From Bacteroidaceae bacterium (GTDB taxonomy: Bacteria > Bacteroidota > Bacteroidia > Bacteroidales > Bacteroidaceae), in assembly GCA_017535725.1 (NCBI GenBank), contig JAFXTO010000062.1, positions 1 through 38,552 of the forward strand: a stretch of 38,552 bases of DNA, given 5' to 3'. Shown in pieces: positions 17,239-26,122 of this stretch. The position numbers and the translations under genes were made by a program. Numbering within the stretch: position 1 is the first letter of the stretch; each line of letters starts with the position of its first letter. The notes under the pieces were generated by a model that had not been told where the DNA came from, did no database searches, and worked only from the letters and a program-made list of their open reading frames with translations.

Positions 17239-18417
17239 ATGAATAGCCAAGCATTTACAGAAAGAATAAAGGAAATACGTGCACACCACGAGCAGCTGCT
17301 GACGCGCACCAACGAGCCACTGACATGGGGGAACGGCATCTATGAGAAATACCAACATCCCATCCTCACCGCGGAACACACACCCTTGGAATGGCGCTAC
17401 GACTTCTCGGAGCAGGACAACCCCTACCTGATGCAGCGCATTATGATGAATGCCGTGCTGAATGCCGGAGCCATCAAACTCAATGGACGCTACCTATTGG
17501 TATGTCGTGTCGAAGGCGCTGATCGCAAGAGTTTCTTTGCCGTGGCAGAGTCGCCCAACGGAGTGGACAACTTCCGATTCTGGGACGAGCCCATCACCTT
17601 GCCCGAAGACAGCATCCCTGCCACTAACGTCTACGACATGAGACTCACCCAGCACCAGGATGGATGGATCTACGGCGTCTTCTGCGCTGAGCGCCACGAT
17701 GACTCGCAGCCCGGCAACCTCAGCGCCGCCACAGCTACAGCAGGAATTGCCCGCACCAAAGACCTCATCACCTGGCAACGACTGCCAGACCTTCAGAGCA
17801 AGAGCCAGCAGCGCAATGTTGTGCTGCATCCAGAGTTCGTGGAAGGCAAATATGCCCTCTACACCCGCCCGCAGGACGGTTTCATCGACACCGGAAGCGG
17901 GGGTGGCATTGGTTGGACACTGGTGGATGACATCACCCACGCCGAGGTGAAGGAGGAAATCATTATCAATCCGCGACACTATCACACCATTCAGGAGGTG
18001 AAGAACGGTGAGGGTCCAGCTCCTCTGAAGACCGCAAAGGGTTGGCTCCATCTGGCTCACGGCGTACGCGGCACGGCCGATGGACTCCGCTATGTCCTTT
18101 ATATGTATATGACAGCTCTCGACGACCCAACCCACGTCATTGCACAGCCCGGCGGTTGGTTCCTTGTCCCCGAGGGGCAGGAATATGTGGGCGACGTGAT
18201 GAACGTAGCTTTCTCCAACGGATGGATTGCTGATGACGACGGTCGGGTACTCATCTACTACGCCACCGCAGACACCCGCCTCCATGTGGCCGTCAGTTCC
18301 ATCGACCGCCTCATCGACTACTGCATGAACACCCCAGAGGACGGACTCAGCACCGCCGCCAGCGTGGAAACAATACAGAGGCTCGTCCGCAAGAATCGAG
18401 GACACATTGTCATCTGA
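17239..18417 (+). CDS. GH130 mannosyl phosphorylase (probable 4-O-beta-mannosylglucose phosphorylase)
   Basis: 392 residues with no signal peptide, so cytoplasmic. The family catalyses phosphorolysis of beta-mannosides to mannose-1-phosphate. The length and motifs ([48 protein letters not shown]) fit subfamily GH130_1, which acts on mannosylglucose from glucomannan or from epimerised mannobiose. The likely proton donor is D133 in VYDMRL. A GTG at 17221 is in frame, but ATG 17239 gives the usual N-terminus. It is the last gene of the mannan locus and ends just before a hairpin. No mannobiose epimerase or transporter is seen in the window. Confidence 0.92.
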   Translation: MNSQAFTERIKEIRAHHEQLLTRTNEPLTWGNGIYEKYQHPILTAEHTPLEWRYDFSEQDNPYLMQRIMMNAVLNAGAIKLNGRYLLVCRVEGADRKSFFAVAESPNGVDNFRFWDEPITLPEDSIPATNVYDMRLTQHQDGWIYGVFCAERHDDSQPGNLSAATATAGIARTKDLITWQRLPDLQSKSQQRNVVLHPEFVEGKYALYTRPQDGFIDTGSGGGIGWTLVDDITHAEVKEEIIINPRHYHTIQEVKNGEGPAPLKTAKGWLHLAHGVRGTADGLRYVLYMYMTALDDPTHVIAQPGGWFLVPEGQEYVGDVMNVAFSNGWIADDDGRVLIYYATADTRLHVAVSSIDRLIDYCMNTPEDGLSTAASVETIQRLVRKNRGHIVI

Positions 18418-18425
18418 CGGATTAA

Positions 18426-18497
18426 CATAAGTAGGTGTTCAATAATACATAAGTAGGTGTTCAATAATACAAAAACTGATTATGAACACCTACTTAT
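18426..18497. terminator. Hairpin with tandemly duplicated 5' arm between convergent genes
   Basis: A 22-bp unit is repeated exactly at 18426-18447 and 18448-18469. A 15-nt sequence at 18483-18497 (TGAACACCTACTTAT) is the perfect reverse complement of part of both copies. Either copy can form a 15-bp stem with it, giving loops of about 19 or 41 nt. The structure lies in the 93-bp gap between GH130 (+) and the M60 gene (-), where a bidirectional terminator is expected. The T-tract is weak. Confidence 0.65.
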
Positions 18498-18510
18498 TAT
18501 TATCTATGCC

Positions 18511-21500
18511 TTATTTCACAATGAACTTACGTCCGTTTCGGATGTAAACGGTGTTGGGCTTCAGGGCTGTGACTCTGCGGCCAAAGAGGTCATAGACGGG
18601 TGCCGCCGTGGAGGTTGCCAGCTGCGGTTCTGTGCGAGGAGCCTGCACGGGGGTGAGGTCGTAATCATCGAGGTCGCCAATGAGGGTACCGTACTCTGCC
18701 CAGTCCGAGGCCTTGTAGTCCGACAGGGCACTCTTATAGACATGGATTCTGGGCTTGCTGGAGAAGAGGTACGACGAGACGGTGGGCGGCGTCATGGGCT
18801 TGACGTAAACGTCCTTGACGTCAGAGTCGTAGAAGGCCCCCTTCGCCAGTGTCTTCACCTTCTCTCCGATGATGACCCGTGCCAGGTGTTTGCAGTAGGC
18901 AAAGGCATCTTCGCCAACCGTTGTCACACCGTCTGGAATGGTGATGTCCTTCAGTCCCGAGTTGGAGAACGCACAGCTCTGGATGCGTGTGATGCTCTTC
19001 GGCAACTGGATGGCGATGAGCTGCTTGCATCCGTAGAAGAGGTGGTCGCCGATGGCGTTGTTCGCTGTCTTATAGTTCTCGTAGTATGCAGTTCCACCAC
19101 TCTTGATGGTGGCGTCGGAGATGTCAATGGAAGCCAGATTGCTATCGCTGATTAGCTTACGCATATATTTGAAGTCCGAGCCATTGATGCTGCCGCCGAC
19201 GGTAGCCTTGATGACCAGTTCCGAGAGCGAGTCTGCCAGTGTGCCAGCCTTGTCGAGATAGACGTATTCAGCACCCTCGCCGGCTTTCTCGACCTCGCGC
19301 AACGTGCCGCCGGCATCCATGGAATAGATGGTGAAGTCCGGATTCACGCAGGTGGGGATGCAGAAATTGAAGGCATTGGCGGCATACACCATCTTGTTCT
19401 CGCTGTCGAGCATGATGAATCCCACGCCTCCCGTGCCTTCCAATGCGAAGAGGGAGTCGGCCTGTAGGTAGGTGTAGCTGCCGGGCTCCGAGCTTCCGGG
19501 CAGGTAGCTGGTGAACTGTCCGAGGTCGCCGTACTGTCCAACCTTCTCCGAGTCGCGCCGTTTCTTGCCTCCTGTCGTCAGGAAGTCGGTCGTCAGCACG
19601 TAGTCGGCGCGGTCTTCTATAAAGAGAATCTCGCGGTTCTTGACGGGGTACTTGGCGATTTCGGCCAGTGTCTTGTCGATATCGGTCTTGCGGACTGTCA
19701 TCTTGTGGGCGCCGTAGTCCTCGATAGCGTAATTGGTCATCGGGATGAAGAATCCCCAGGCGGTGAAGAAGTCCGTGAGGTCTTCCTGTGCCACCTCACA
19801 CACCTTGCGCACAAACTTCAGCGAGCTTACATTGCCGCCGCCCCAGCATTTGATGGGGTCATCGCGTAGGGCCTTGAAGAGGTTCGGGTAGAAGGAGGTG
19901 TTCTTCTGGGCGAGGTGGTAGTAGAGGTACAGCTGCCAGTACATCCTCAGCTGGCTGTCGACGCCGCGGATGAAGAACGGGGTGTTGGTGGCGAACTCAC
20001 CCATCACATCGGAAAGCGACGAGCCCACAGAAGTGACGAGACCGTCGTGGAAACGGATGTAGTTGGAGAAGAGGTTGTTCGAGGCCTCGGTGCCGCCCTC
20101 AAGGTTGATGGCCCCCTGGTTGTTGTGGCCGCACTCGTGGGCCGAGCACCAGTCATCCATTTCCCAACGGACGACGAAGGAATTGCGGATGCAGTCCACG
20201 GAGTTGTAGCTGGTGCGGTAGGGCGTGGAGTTTGCGTAGCCAGCATCGCCCGAAGCGCCCTCGATGGCGAAGTTCGGATTGTTGTAGTAGGTAGGATAGA
20301 TATCCTCGCCGCCCGTCAGGTAGAAGGGAGCTCCGGCGCGCTCGCCGTTAGCCACCTGTGCGGTGTAACCCATCAGTTCCTTCTGCCACACGGTGAGGCT
20401 GTCGAACCAGCAGATACTCTGGTCTATCGACTTGGGCCACACGGTCTTGTAGGTCGATTTCTTGAAGTTGAAGAGTGCCCGGCCACCCTTGATGGTGAAG
20501 AGCGTGTGGGTGGCAGCTTTCAGCAGAGCCTGGTAGTCGGTGTCGCTGTGGCGGGCCACGTCGTAGTATCCGTTGACGACTCCTCCCTCGATGTGGATTT
20601 TCAAGCTGGGCCACTCACTGAGCATCTTCGTCTTGGACTTGGTGTCGGCTGTGTAGAGGATATAGTAGAGAGCGTTGGTCAATCCGTCGACGACGTTCAG
20701 TCCCTTCTTCAGCTTCGTGCCCGTTTTGGGGTTGGAGACGAGGTCGTTCTCCACGCATCCGGCAATATAGAGGGTAGCGTCTGCTGGCACGTCGTCATCG
20801 ACGAATACGTAGAGCGATTCGAGCCCGCTGCAGTAAATGCCCGTGGGGTTACCCATATAGGAACCGCCGGTGCTCTTCATTTGCGTGTTCCAGTAGGAGG
20901 CGTCGCTGTAGGCGGGGTAGCTGTGGATGCGAAAATCCTTCTCGTAGGCGGCCCACTGGTCGTTCTTCACCTTCACGGCAATCTCTGTCATGTACTCAGG
21001 CATTCCAGCCTCGGTCATGGCGGCCGTCAGGGCCTCATCGCTCATAGCCTGGTAATCAGCCTTCAGTTGGGTGCAGGCCGCGTCTTCGAAGAAGTCGCTA
21101 CAGAGCCTGTTGACCACGTCGCTCTCGTCCTCTTCCATTGGATAGGTGTCTTCCAACTTGCCTCTGAGGGTGTACTGTTTCCAGTCCGAATCCTTGTAGT
21201 CGGCCAGTGCGTCGGAGTACACATATACCGTGGGGCTCGGAGAGTCGCTGAAGAGGTAGGCAGGAACATTGGGAGGCGACATAGGTTTCACGTAAGCTTT
21301 CGAAACGGGAGAACTCCAGAACACGCCTTGATCCATCTTCGCCACCCGCTTGCCAATGACCACCGTCGTCAGCGAGCTGCAGTAGGCAAAGGCGTCGCCG
21401 CCCAGTCGCGAGACGCTGTTGGGAATGTCCACTTTCTTGATACCAGTCCTGGAAAAGGCATTGCTCAGGATGGCAGTAATGCTGGTTGGCAACTCGATGA

Positions 21501-21858
21501 CTTTCAGCTTTGTGAGGTCATGGAACATGTAGACTCCGATGACATCGTTCTCCGTCTTGTTGTCATCATAGTAAGCCACACCGCCCTTCACAATCTTCAC
21601 TTCCGACAAGTCCAGCGATGTCACTCCGCCGCTTGTAATCAGTTCTCGCAGGTATTTGATGTCGGTGCCGTTGATACTGCCCGTCACCTTCAGTTCGCTT
21701 TCGCTGGTGGGCAGCAGGGTGGAGAGCGTTCCTGCCTGTTCCACATTCACTTCGCTGCCGGCCTGGGCGGTGGTGGCACAGCAGCAGATGACGAATAGAA
21801 CAAGGGTTCTCAGCAGAACCTTCGTTCCTTTTCTGTTATTCAAGGTAAAAGTTTTCAT
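18511..21858 (-). CDS. M60-like (enhancin) metallopeptidase flanked by duplicated LRR modules
   Basis: 1115 residues with a signal peptide ending near AQA. The peptidase core carries the zinc motif H574-E-C-G-H578 followed by E591 in GGTEASNN, as in M60-type glycoprotein (mucin) peptidases of Bacteroidetes. On each side lies a similar ~180-residue BspA-like LRR_5 module: ~55-235 (SINGTDIKYLRELI...GGDAFAYCSSL) and ~880-1060 (SINGSDFKYMRKLI...GEDAFAYCKHL). The C-terminus (PVYDLFGRRV...YIRNGRKFIVK) is a type IX-like tail. It is probably a surface enzyme attacking O-glycosylated proteins. It follows the CE12 gene after 182 bp that hold a hairpin and an octamer array reaching almost to its start codon. 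Confidence 0.88.
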   Translation of the reverse strand: MKTFTLNNRKGTKVLLRTLVLFVICCCATTAQAGSEVNVEQAGTLSTLLPTSESELKVTGSINGTDIKYLRELITSGGVTSLDLSEVKIVKGGVAYYDDNKTENDVIGVYMFHDLTKLKVIELPTSITAILSNAFSRTGIKKVDIPNSVSRLGGDAFAYCSSLTTVVIGKRVAKMDQGVFWSSPVSKAYVKPMSPPNVPAYLFSDSPSPTVYVYSDALADYKDSDWKQYTLRGKLEDTYPMEEDESDVVNRLCSDFFEDAACTQLKADYQAMSDEALTAAMTEAGMPEYMTEIAVKVKNDQWAAYEKDFRIHSYPAYSDASYWNTQMKSTGGSYMGNPTGIYCSGLESLYVFVDDDVPADATLYIAGCVENDLVSNPKTGTKLKKGLNVVDGLTNALYYILYTADTKSKTKMLSEWPSLKIHIEGGVVNGYYDVARHSDTDYQALLKAATHTLFTIKGGRALFNFKKSTYKTVWPKSIDQSICWFDSLTVWQKELMGYTAQVANGERAGAPFYLTGGEDIYPTYYNNPNFAIEGASGDAGYANSTPYRTSYNSVDCIRNSFVVRWEMDDWCSAHECGHNNQGAINLEGGTEASNNLFSNYIRFHDGLVTSVGSSLSDVMGEFATNTPFFIRGVDSQLRMYWQLYLYYHLAQKNTSFYPNLFKALRDDPIKCWGGGNVSSLKFVRKVCEVAQEDLTDFFTAWGFFIPMTNYAIEDYGAHKMTVRKTDIDKTLAEIAKYPVKNREILFIEDRADYVLTTDFLTTGGKKRRDSEKVGQYGDLGQFTSYLPGSSEPGSYTYLQADSLFALEGTGGVGFIMLDSENKMVYAANAFNFCIPTCVNPDFTIYSMDAGGTLREVEKAGEGAEYVYLDKAGTLADSLSELVIKATVGGSINGSDFKYMRKLISDSNLASIDISDATIKSGGTAYYENYKTANNAIGDHLFYGCKQLIAIQLPKSITRIQSCAFSNSGLKDITIPDGVTTVGEDAFAYCKHLARVIIGEKVKTLAKGAFYDSDVKDVYVKPMTPPTVSSYLFSSKPRIHVYKSALSDYKASDWAEYGTLIGDLDDYDLTPVQAPRTEPQLATSTAAPVYDLFGRRVTALKPNTVYIRNGRKFIVK

Positions 21859-21863
21859 TGTTA

Positions 21864-21970
21864 GTTGGTGAGTTATTTGAGTTGGTGAGTTTGGGAGTTG
21901 ATGAGTTTTTTGAGTTGGTGAGTTTTTGAAGTTGATGAGTTTGGGAGTTGGTGAGTTTGGGAGTTAAAGG
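21864..21970 (-). repeat. Degenerate octamer array before the M60 gene
   Basis: On the + strand the stretch divides into about 12 consecutive units starting GTT (mainly GTTGGTGA, GTTTGGGA, GTTGATGA), nine of 8 bp and three of 9 bp, followed by GTTAAAGG. In the coding (-) direction it ends 5 nt before the M60 start codon. Confidence 0.85.
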
Positions 21971-21975
21971 GGGGA

Positions 21976-22009
21976 GAGGGCTCGACGGACGAACCGTCGA
22001 GAACGGGGA
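21976..22009 (-). repeat. 34-nt hairpin repeat, intergenic copy
   Basis: It contains the perfect 8-bp stem CTCGACGG/CCGTCGAG (21981-22001, 5-nt loop). Read on the - strand it matches 31221-31254 at 32 of 34 positions. It lies between the CE12 stop and the M60 octamer array and could stop or pause transcription. Confidence 0.8.
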
Positions 22010-22040
22010 AATAATATAGTAGAGATAGGAGTTGTTTCCA

Positions 22041-23324
22041 TCAGTTACCATCTGGCTTGGTGATGTCAACCTTTGGAGCCGAAGGCCAGTGGAAAGCTTT
22101 GGGGTCGTCGGGGTGCGCCGGGTCGAAAGTAGGGAAGGCTGGGTCAATAGCATTCCGCAGCGAGGCTGCAAAGTCGGCATCGAGCTGACGGATGCCACAG
22201 ACCACCATCTTGGCGACCTCATAGGCACCGTATGGGTTGAAATGTGTATTGTCCGCCAATGCCTTGTCCTGACCTGGATAGGTGCCTGCAGGATAGTGGA
22301 CGAGTGCTTGTTTACTGCCTTCAACACCCAACGCCTCGAAGAAGGTACGAGTCATGTCGTGCAACTCGATGACAGGTACGTGCTCGCGAGCTGCCACAGC
22401 GCGCATGGCATCAGGATACTCGCCGTGGGTCTCAACAATATGGCCTTCGGAGTCGAAGTTGCGGCGCTGGGTGGGAGTGACAAAGACGATGCGACCACCT
22501 GCAGCGCGCACGCGGTCGATGAATATCTTGAGGTTATGGGCGAAGTTGTACCACGCGCCGTCACCCACTCCATGTTCCTTCTGGTCGTTGTGGCCGAACT
22601 CCACAAAGACGTAATCCTCTGGGCGCAAGGTGGAGAGGATCTTGTCGAAGCGGCGCTGACCGATGAAGCTGGAGGCGGCAAGACCGCTTTCGGCATGATT
22701 GCTGACAGCCACGCGGTCACCCAACCAACGCGGAATCATCTGTCCCCAGCTGGCGTAGGGTTCCATTTCCTGGTCGACGACGGTAGAGTTGCCGATAAGG
22801 TAGAGGGTAGTCGCAGTAGTGTCTAGTTCGATAGTGATGGAGCGCACGGCAGGTGCAGCGCCAGCGAACTCGAGGGTGAGGCGGTCGTCCCAGTTCAAAT
22901 AGGTGCGCTCGCGGGGTTTGATGGATACTTCGCGGGTATCGTCGATACGCGGGGAACGTTTGTTGACGAGGAAGGTAAAGGTCTGGAAGTCACCTTTCGC
23001 AGTCTGGGTTTCCTCCAGAAGGAGGCGGCGACTCTCAGCGCGCACGGTGGTGGAGGCGGCACGGCGACGGGAACCGAGAGTGACGCATACACGGTAGTTG
23101 CCGTCGGGAACACAGACCGAGAAATAGAAGGGGACGGGCACGGCACGGCGGGAGTCAAAGTCTGACTGACGGGTGGAGAGGTCGTAGCCGAAGCCCGTGG
23201 CAGAGGAGTAGTCGGGCTGGGGGGAGGTGAGGTCGAAGGAGACCTTAGTAGGAGTACTCTGGGCAGCGAGGAGAAGGGAGAGGGCTAACGCCCACAGAGA
23301 TGAGCAAAGTCGCAATACTGACAT
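22041..23324 (-). CDS. SGNH/GDSL esterase, CE12-like (rhamnogalacturonan acetylesterase family)
   Basis: 427 residues with a signal peptide (MSVLRLCSSLWALALSLLLAAQ). An N-terminal beta-sandwich (~25-165) precedes the SGNH domain. Its blocks are LYLIGNSTVVDQ (S180 nucleophile, with Asn in place of the usual Asp of GDS), the Gly in ESGLAASSF, FGHNDQ, and DNTHFNPYGA with the catalytic Asp-His pair. CE12 members remove acetyl groups from rhamnogalacturonan or xylan. The start overlaps the 3' end of the AddB-like gene by 40 nt, which suggests translational coupling. No other Met is available near the signal peptide. The actual acetylated substrate is unknown. Confidence 0.87.
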   Translation of the reverse strand: MSVLRLCSSLWALALSLLLAAQSTPTKVSFDLTSPQPDYSSATGFGYDLSTRQSDFDSRRAVPVPFYFSVCVPDGNYRVCVTLGSRRRAASTTVRAESRRLLLEETQTAKGDFQTFTFLVNKRSPRIDDTREVSIKPRERTYLNWDDRLTLEFAGAAPAVRSITIELDTTATTLYLIGNSTVVDQEMEPYASWGQMIPRWLGDRVAVSNHAESGLAASSFIGQRRFDKILSTLRPEDYVFVEFGHNDQKEHGVGDGAWYNFAHNLKIFIDRVRAAGGRIVFVTPTQRRNFDSEGHIVETHGEYPDAMRAVAAREHVPVIELHDMTRTFFEALGVEGSKQALVHYPAGTYPGQDKALADNTHFNPYGAYEVAKMVVCGIRQLDADFAASLRNAIDPAFPTFDPAHPDDPKAFHWPSAPKVDITKPDGN

Positions 23325-26116
23325 GGGTCGGTCTGAGTGGTTTGGGTGAAAGGTTTTTGGGAATCAAAGATTTCGGCAATCACATCGGTGAGGTGATAGA
23401 GGAAGTCCTCCTGAAGGGGGCGGACATCGTTCAGCTGCTTGCGGGCAAGACGCAGCTTAGGACTGTAGTCCTCGGATCCAGCCTTGTGGACGAAGAAGAG
23501 ACACGGGGTTACAAGACGTTGCTTCTGGCTTGCTTGGATGATGGCATAGAGGATGGTCTGGAAGTAGTAGTGCTCCTTCTGGGATGTATTGACAAAGAGG
23601 CGGGGTAACTCGGTCACGGCAGAGGGGGTGCCACCTGTCTTGTAGTCCACCACGCGCAGGACCTGGGCTCCGTCCATGTCCTTGTCCGGTACTTCATCCA
23701 AGCGGTCGATGATGCCTCCGGTGCGCACCTTGACGTCTCCAGCTTCCAAGACCATCTCACACCATTGCTCGAGTCCAATGATGTTGAATGGTGTCAGCTT
23801 GCGGTCGTGGCGCAGGAGTTGCAGGAGATAAGACTGGATGACCCTGACAGCAATGACGAGTATTCCGCTGTAATCTTCTTCTTTATCCTTGAAGTAGACC
23901 TCACGGAACGCCTGACGGATGATTGGTTCGAGGGCCTGGCCTTTTTGTTGAGTGAAGCGGTCGATGTCCTCCGCCCGAACAACAGGGCCGGCAGAAGTCA
24001 ATTGCCTGTAAACCAGTTCCGCCGACTTGTGGAAGACCTCGCCGAAGAGACCGGCGTCGAGGCCGTCGTCTGGATCGCGTGGGACTTCGAGCTTCTGCAC
24101 ATATCGATAGTAGAAGCGGAGCGGACAGGTCGTGTAGGTGTTGATAGCCGTGGGCGAGAGAATGCGTGCCTTTTCGCCGGGTTTCTGGGAGTTGATATCG
24201 AAAGTCTTATGCAGTAAATCCATGACTTCGGGGGACTTCTCCATACGAATGGGCTGGCACGTGGCGACCTTGGTGGAAGCCTGCAGGCGCAGGGCACGGA
24301 TGGGGAAGTCCGTCTCTGCCAAGAGCTGACGAAGGAAGCGCGAAGGCTCGTTCTGGCGGACACCCGAATTACTCTCGTTGTAGACGAAGGTGACGTGGCT
24401 GGCACGTTGGATGAGCCGATAGAAATAATAAGCGTAGACTGCCACCTTGTGGCGAATGGTGGTGAGTCCGAAGGCCTGACGCAAGTTGTAGGGAATGAGG
24501 CTGGTGTCTGCTACAGCCTTCGGCAGGAATCCTTCACCTACACTGAGCAGCAACAGATGGTCGAAGTCCAGTGCGCGCGTTTCCAATACCCCCATGACCT
24601 GCATTCCAACAGCCGGTTCGCCGTGGAAAGGAACACTCTGTGCCTGCAAGAGGGTGCGCAGGAGGCGACGCAGCGTGAAGTCGCTGACGGACAGCGATGC
24701 CGAGGGTGCATTCATCAGGTCGCGCAGACGCGAAAGAGCCGTGAATGTGCGGAAGAGCGCTTCGACGTAAAGCTGTCGGTAGATTTGCGGAATGTCCGCC
24801 CCGGCGTCGTCCGAGAGATGAGGAATGATTGCGCTGAGACAGTTCAGCAGGTAGGTGAGCAACTCGGATCCAGAACCTGCGGGATGATTCCACACACTCT
24901 CCTCCACGAAATGGGCAAAGGGATGGCGCTGCACCGTCCTCAGGAAGGCCTCGCGGAAACGTCCGCGAGCAGGGTCATAGCCTTCGGTCTGCAAGTTCAC
25001 GAGGGAAGTGACGAAGCTGAATACAGGGGTATCGGCCAGGGGAAAGCCCATCGTGATATTGACGGCCTTGGGAGTGCCCTCGGATGGAATACTATGAAGC
25101 ACGGGCTGAAGCAGCTGTTCGTTGCAGAGAACGACGGCCGTACGGTTCTCACGCGAGGTGAGGTGCTCGTCCAGCCACTGAGGTATGAAACGCGCCTGCG
25201 CATTCTCGCTGGTGGCACAGACGAGTTCCAACTGCTTGGGCTGTCGGAGGTTATTGAAGTTGTCGGCAGACAGCTCGTTGCCATAGCGTTGAAGGTTCTG
25301 TCGCAGGAAATGACCCGCCTCGTGGTTGTTCTCGAAGTAAAAGGTGTCATAATCCCAGAAGAAAAGGGCTTGATGGCGAGCCTGCAACTCATCGAAGAGC
25401 GCCTGTTCCACGTCGTTCAGGACGTTGAATCCCACAAAGGCGTAGATGAGCTGGCGCTGCTGGGCTGTGGCAAAGAGGCGAAGCGACGTGGGTTCGGAGC
25501 CTGACAGTCGCGCCTGCCGCAGTTCTTCGACGACATAGCGTTGAAGCGCGCCTTCGTAGAGAACACCATCTTTCCGCATGGATTCCAAGAGGTCTGAGTA
25601 GATATCACTCATGCGGTTCCAGAGGCGAAGGAACTGCTGCTTGAGCTGGCTGTTCTCTTCGAGCGAGAAATTGCGGAAAAAGGAGCGCAGGGCCTCCTCC
25701 TGCTCTGGAGTGATGTAGCTGTTGTCATCCAGTTCGTGGAGTTCTGCAATGTTACGGAAGAGCTGATGGGCGTCGACCAGGTGCTTATCGACATCGTCGA
25801 AGTCCGACAGCAGGATTTCGCCCCACGTCCAGAAGCGGTCCAGCGGCTGAGGGTCTTCGATATGGCGTGAGTAGGAGGCGTAGAGCCGGCACACAGACTC
25901 TATGGGGTCTGCCTGTGCCAGCGGAGAGGCCTGCTGGAAGAGTTCGCTGATGGTTTGGTAGCGGGGAGCCCAAACAGGAGTGGAGGACTGTTCGGCCAGC
26001 GCCTGATTCAGGAAGAGGCTGGCACGTTTGCCGGGAAAGACGACGACCACGCTACTGAGGTCTGAACCGAATCGCTGCAGGAGCGAACTGGCTACAAGTT
26101 CGAGAAAAGTCTTCAT
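23285..26116 (-). CDS. addB: AddB-like PD-(D/E)XK nuclease, DNA repair
   Basis: 943 residues, a probable partner of the helicase encoded just upstream (6-bp gap). The N-terminal region (FPGKRASLFLNQAL) resembles the degenerate helicase fold of AddB. The C-terminal nuclease shows GLFGEVFHKSAE, RVVDYKTGG and the following FQTILYA helix. Four cysteines typical of the AddB iron-sulfur cluster are present: one in TTCPLRFYY and three in CQYCDFAHLC (CX2CX5C) at the C-terminus. AddAB resects double-strand breaks before RecA-dependent repair. The gene name is given by family and context; annotation pipelines often list it only as a PD-(D/E)XK nuclease. Confidence 0.88.
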   Translation of the reverse strand: MKTFLELVASSLLQRFGSDLSSVVVVFPGKRASLFLNQALAEQSSTPVWAPRYQTISELFQQASPLAQADPIESVCRLYASYSRHIEDPQPLDRFWTWGEILLSDFDDVDKHLVDAHQLFRNIAELHELDDNSYITPEQEEALRSFFRNFSLEENSQLKQQFLRLWNRMSDIYSDLLESMRKDGVLYEGALQRYVVEELRQARLSGSEPTSLRLFATAQQRQLIYAFVGFNVLNDVEQALFDELQARHQALFFWDYDTFYFENNHEAGHFLRQNLQRYGNELSADNFNNLRQPKQLELVCATSENAQARFIPQWLDEHLTSRENRTAVVLCNEQLLQPVLHSIPSEGTPKAVNITMGFPLADTPVFSFVTSLVNLQTEGYDPARGRFREAFLRTVQRHPFAHFVEESVWNHPAGSGSELLTYLLNCLSAIIPHLSDDAGADIPQIYRQLYVEALFRTFTALSRLRDLMNAPSASLSVSDFTLRRLLRTLLQAQSVPFHGEPAVGMQVMGVLETRALDFDHLLLLSVGEGFLPKAVADTSLIPYNLRQAFGLTTIRHKVAVYAYYFYRLIQRASHVTFVYNESNSGVRQNEPSRFLRQLLAETDFPIRALRLQASTKVATCQPIRMEKSPEVMDLLHKTFDINSQKPGEKARILSPTAINTYTTCPLRFYYRYVQKLEVPRDPDDGLDAGLFGEVFHKSAELVYRQLTSAGPVVRAEDIDRFTQQKGQALEPIIRQAFREVYFKDKEEDYSGILVIAVRVIQSYLLQLLRHDRKLTPFNIIGLEQWCEMVLEAGDVKVRTGGIIDRLDEVPDKDMDGAQVLRVVDYKTGGTPSAVTELPRLFVNTSQKEHYYFQTILYAIIQASQKQRLVTPCLFFVHKAGSEDYSPKLRLARKQLNDVRPLQEDFLYHLTDVIAEIFDSQKPFTQTTQTDPCQYCDFAHLCGR

Positions 26117-26122
26117 AGGCGA

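Noticed and set aside
1-18417. SusC/SusD transporter genes in the mannan locus
   Set aside because: No TonB-dependent receptor or SusD-like protein is encoded here; they may lie left of the window or elsewhere.
18426-18469. Tandem 22-bp repeats as a CRISPR array
   Set aside because: Two copies with no spacer between them; they pair with a downstream arm as a hairpin.
19915-21798. A 627-codon + strand frame opposite the M60 gene
   Set aside because: Shadow of the M60 coding sequence; no family motifs.
22352-22720. Small - strand frame inside the CE12 gene
   Set aside because: Out of frame with the conserved SGNH blocks; no support.
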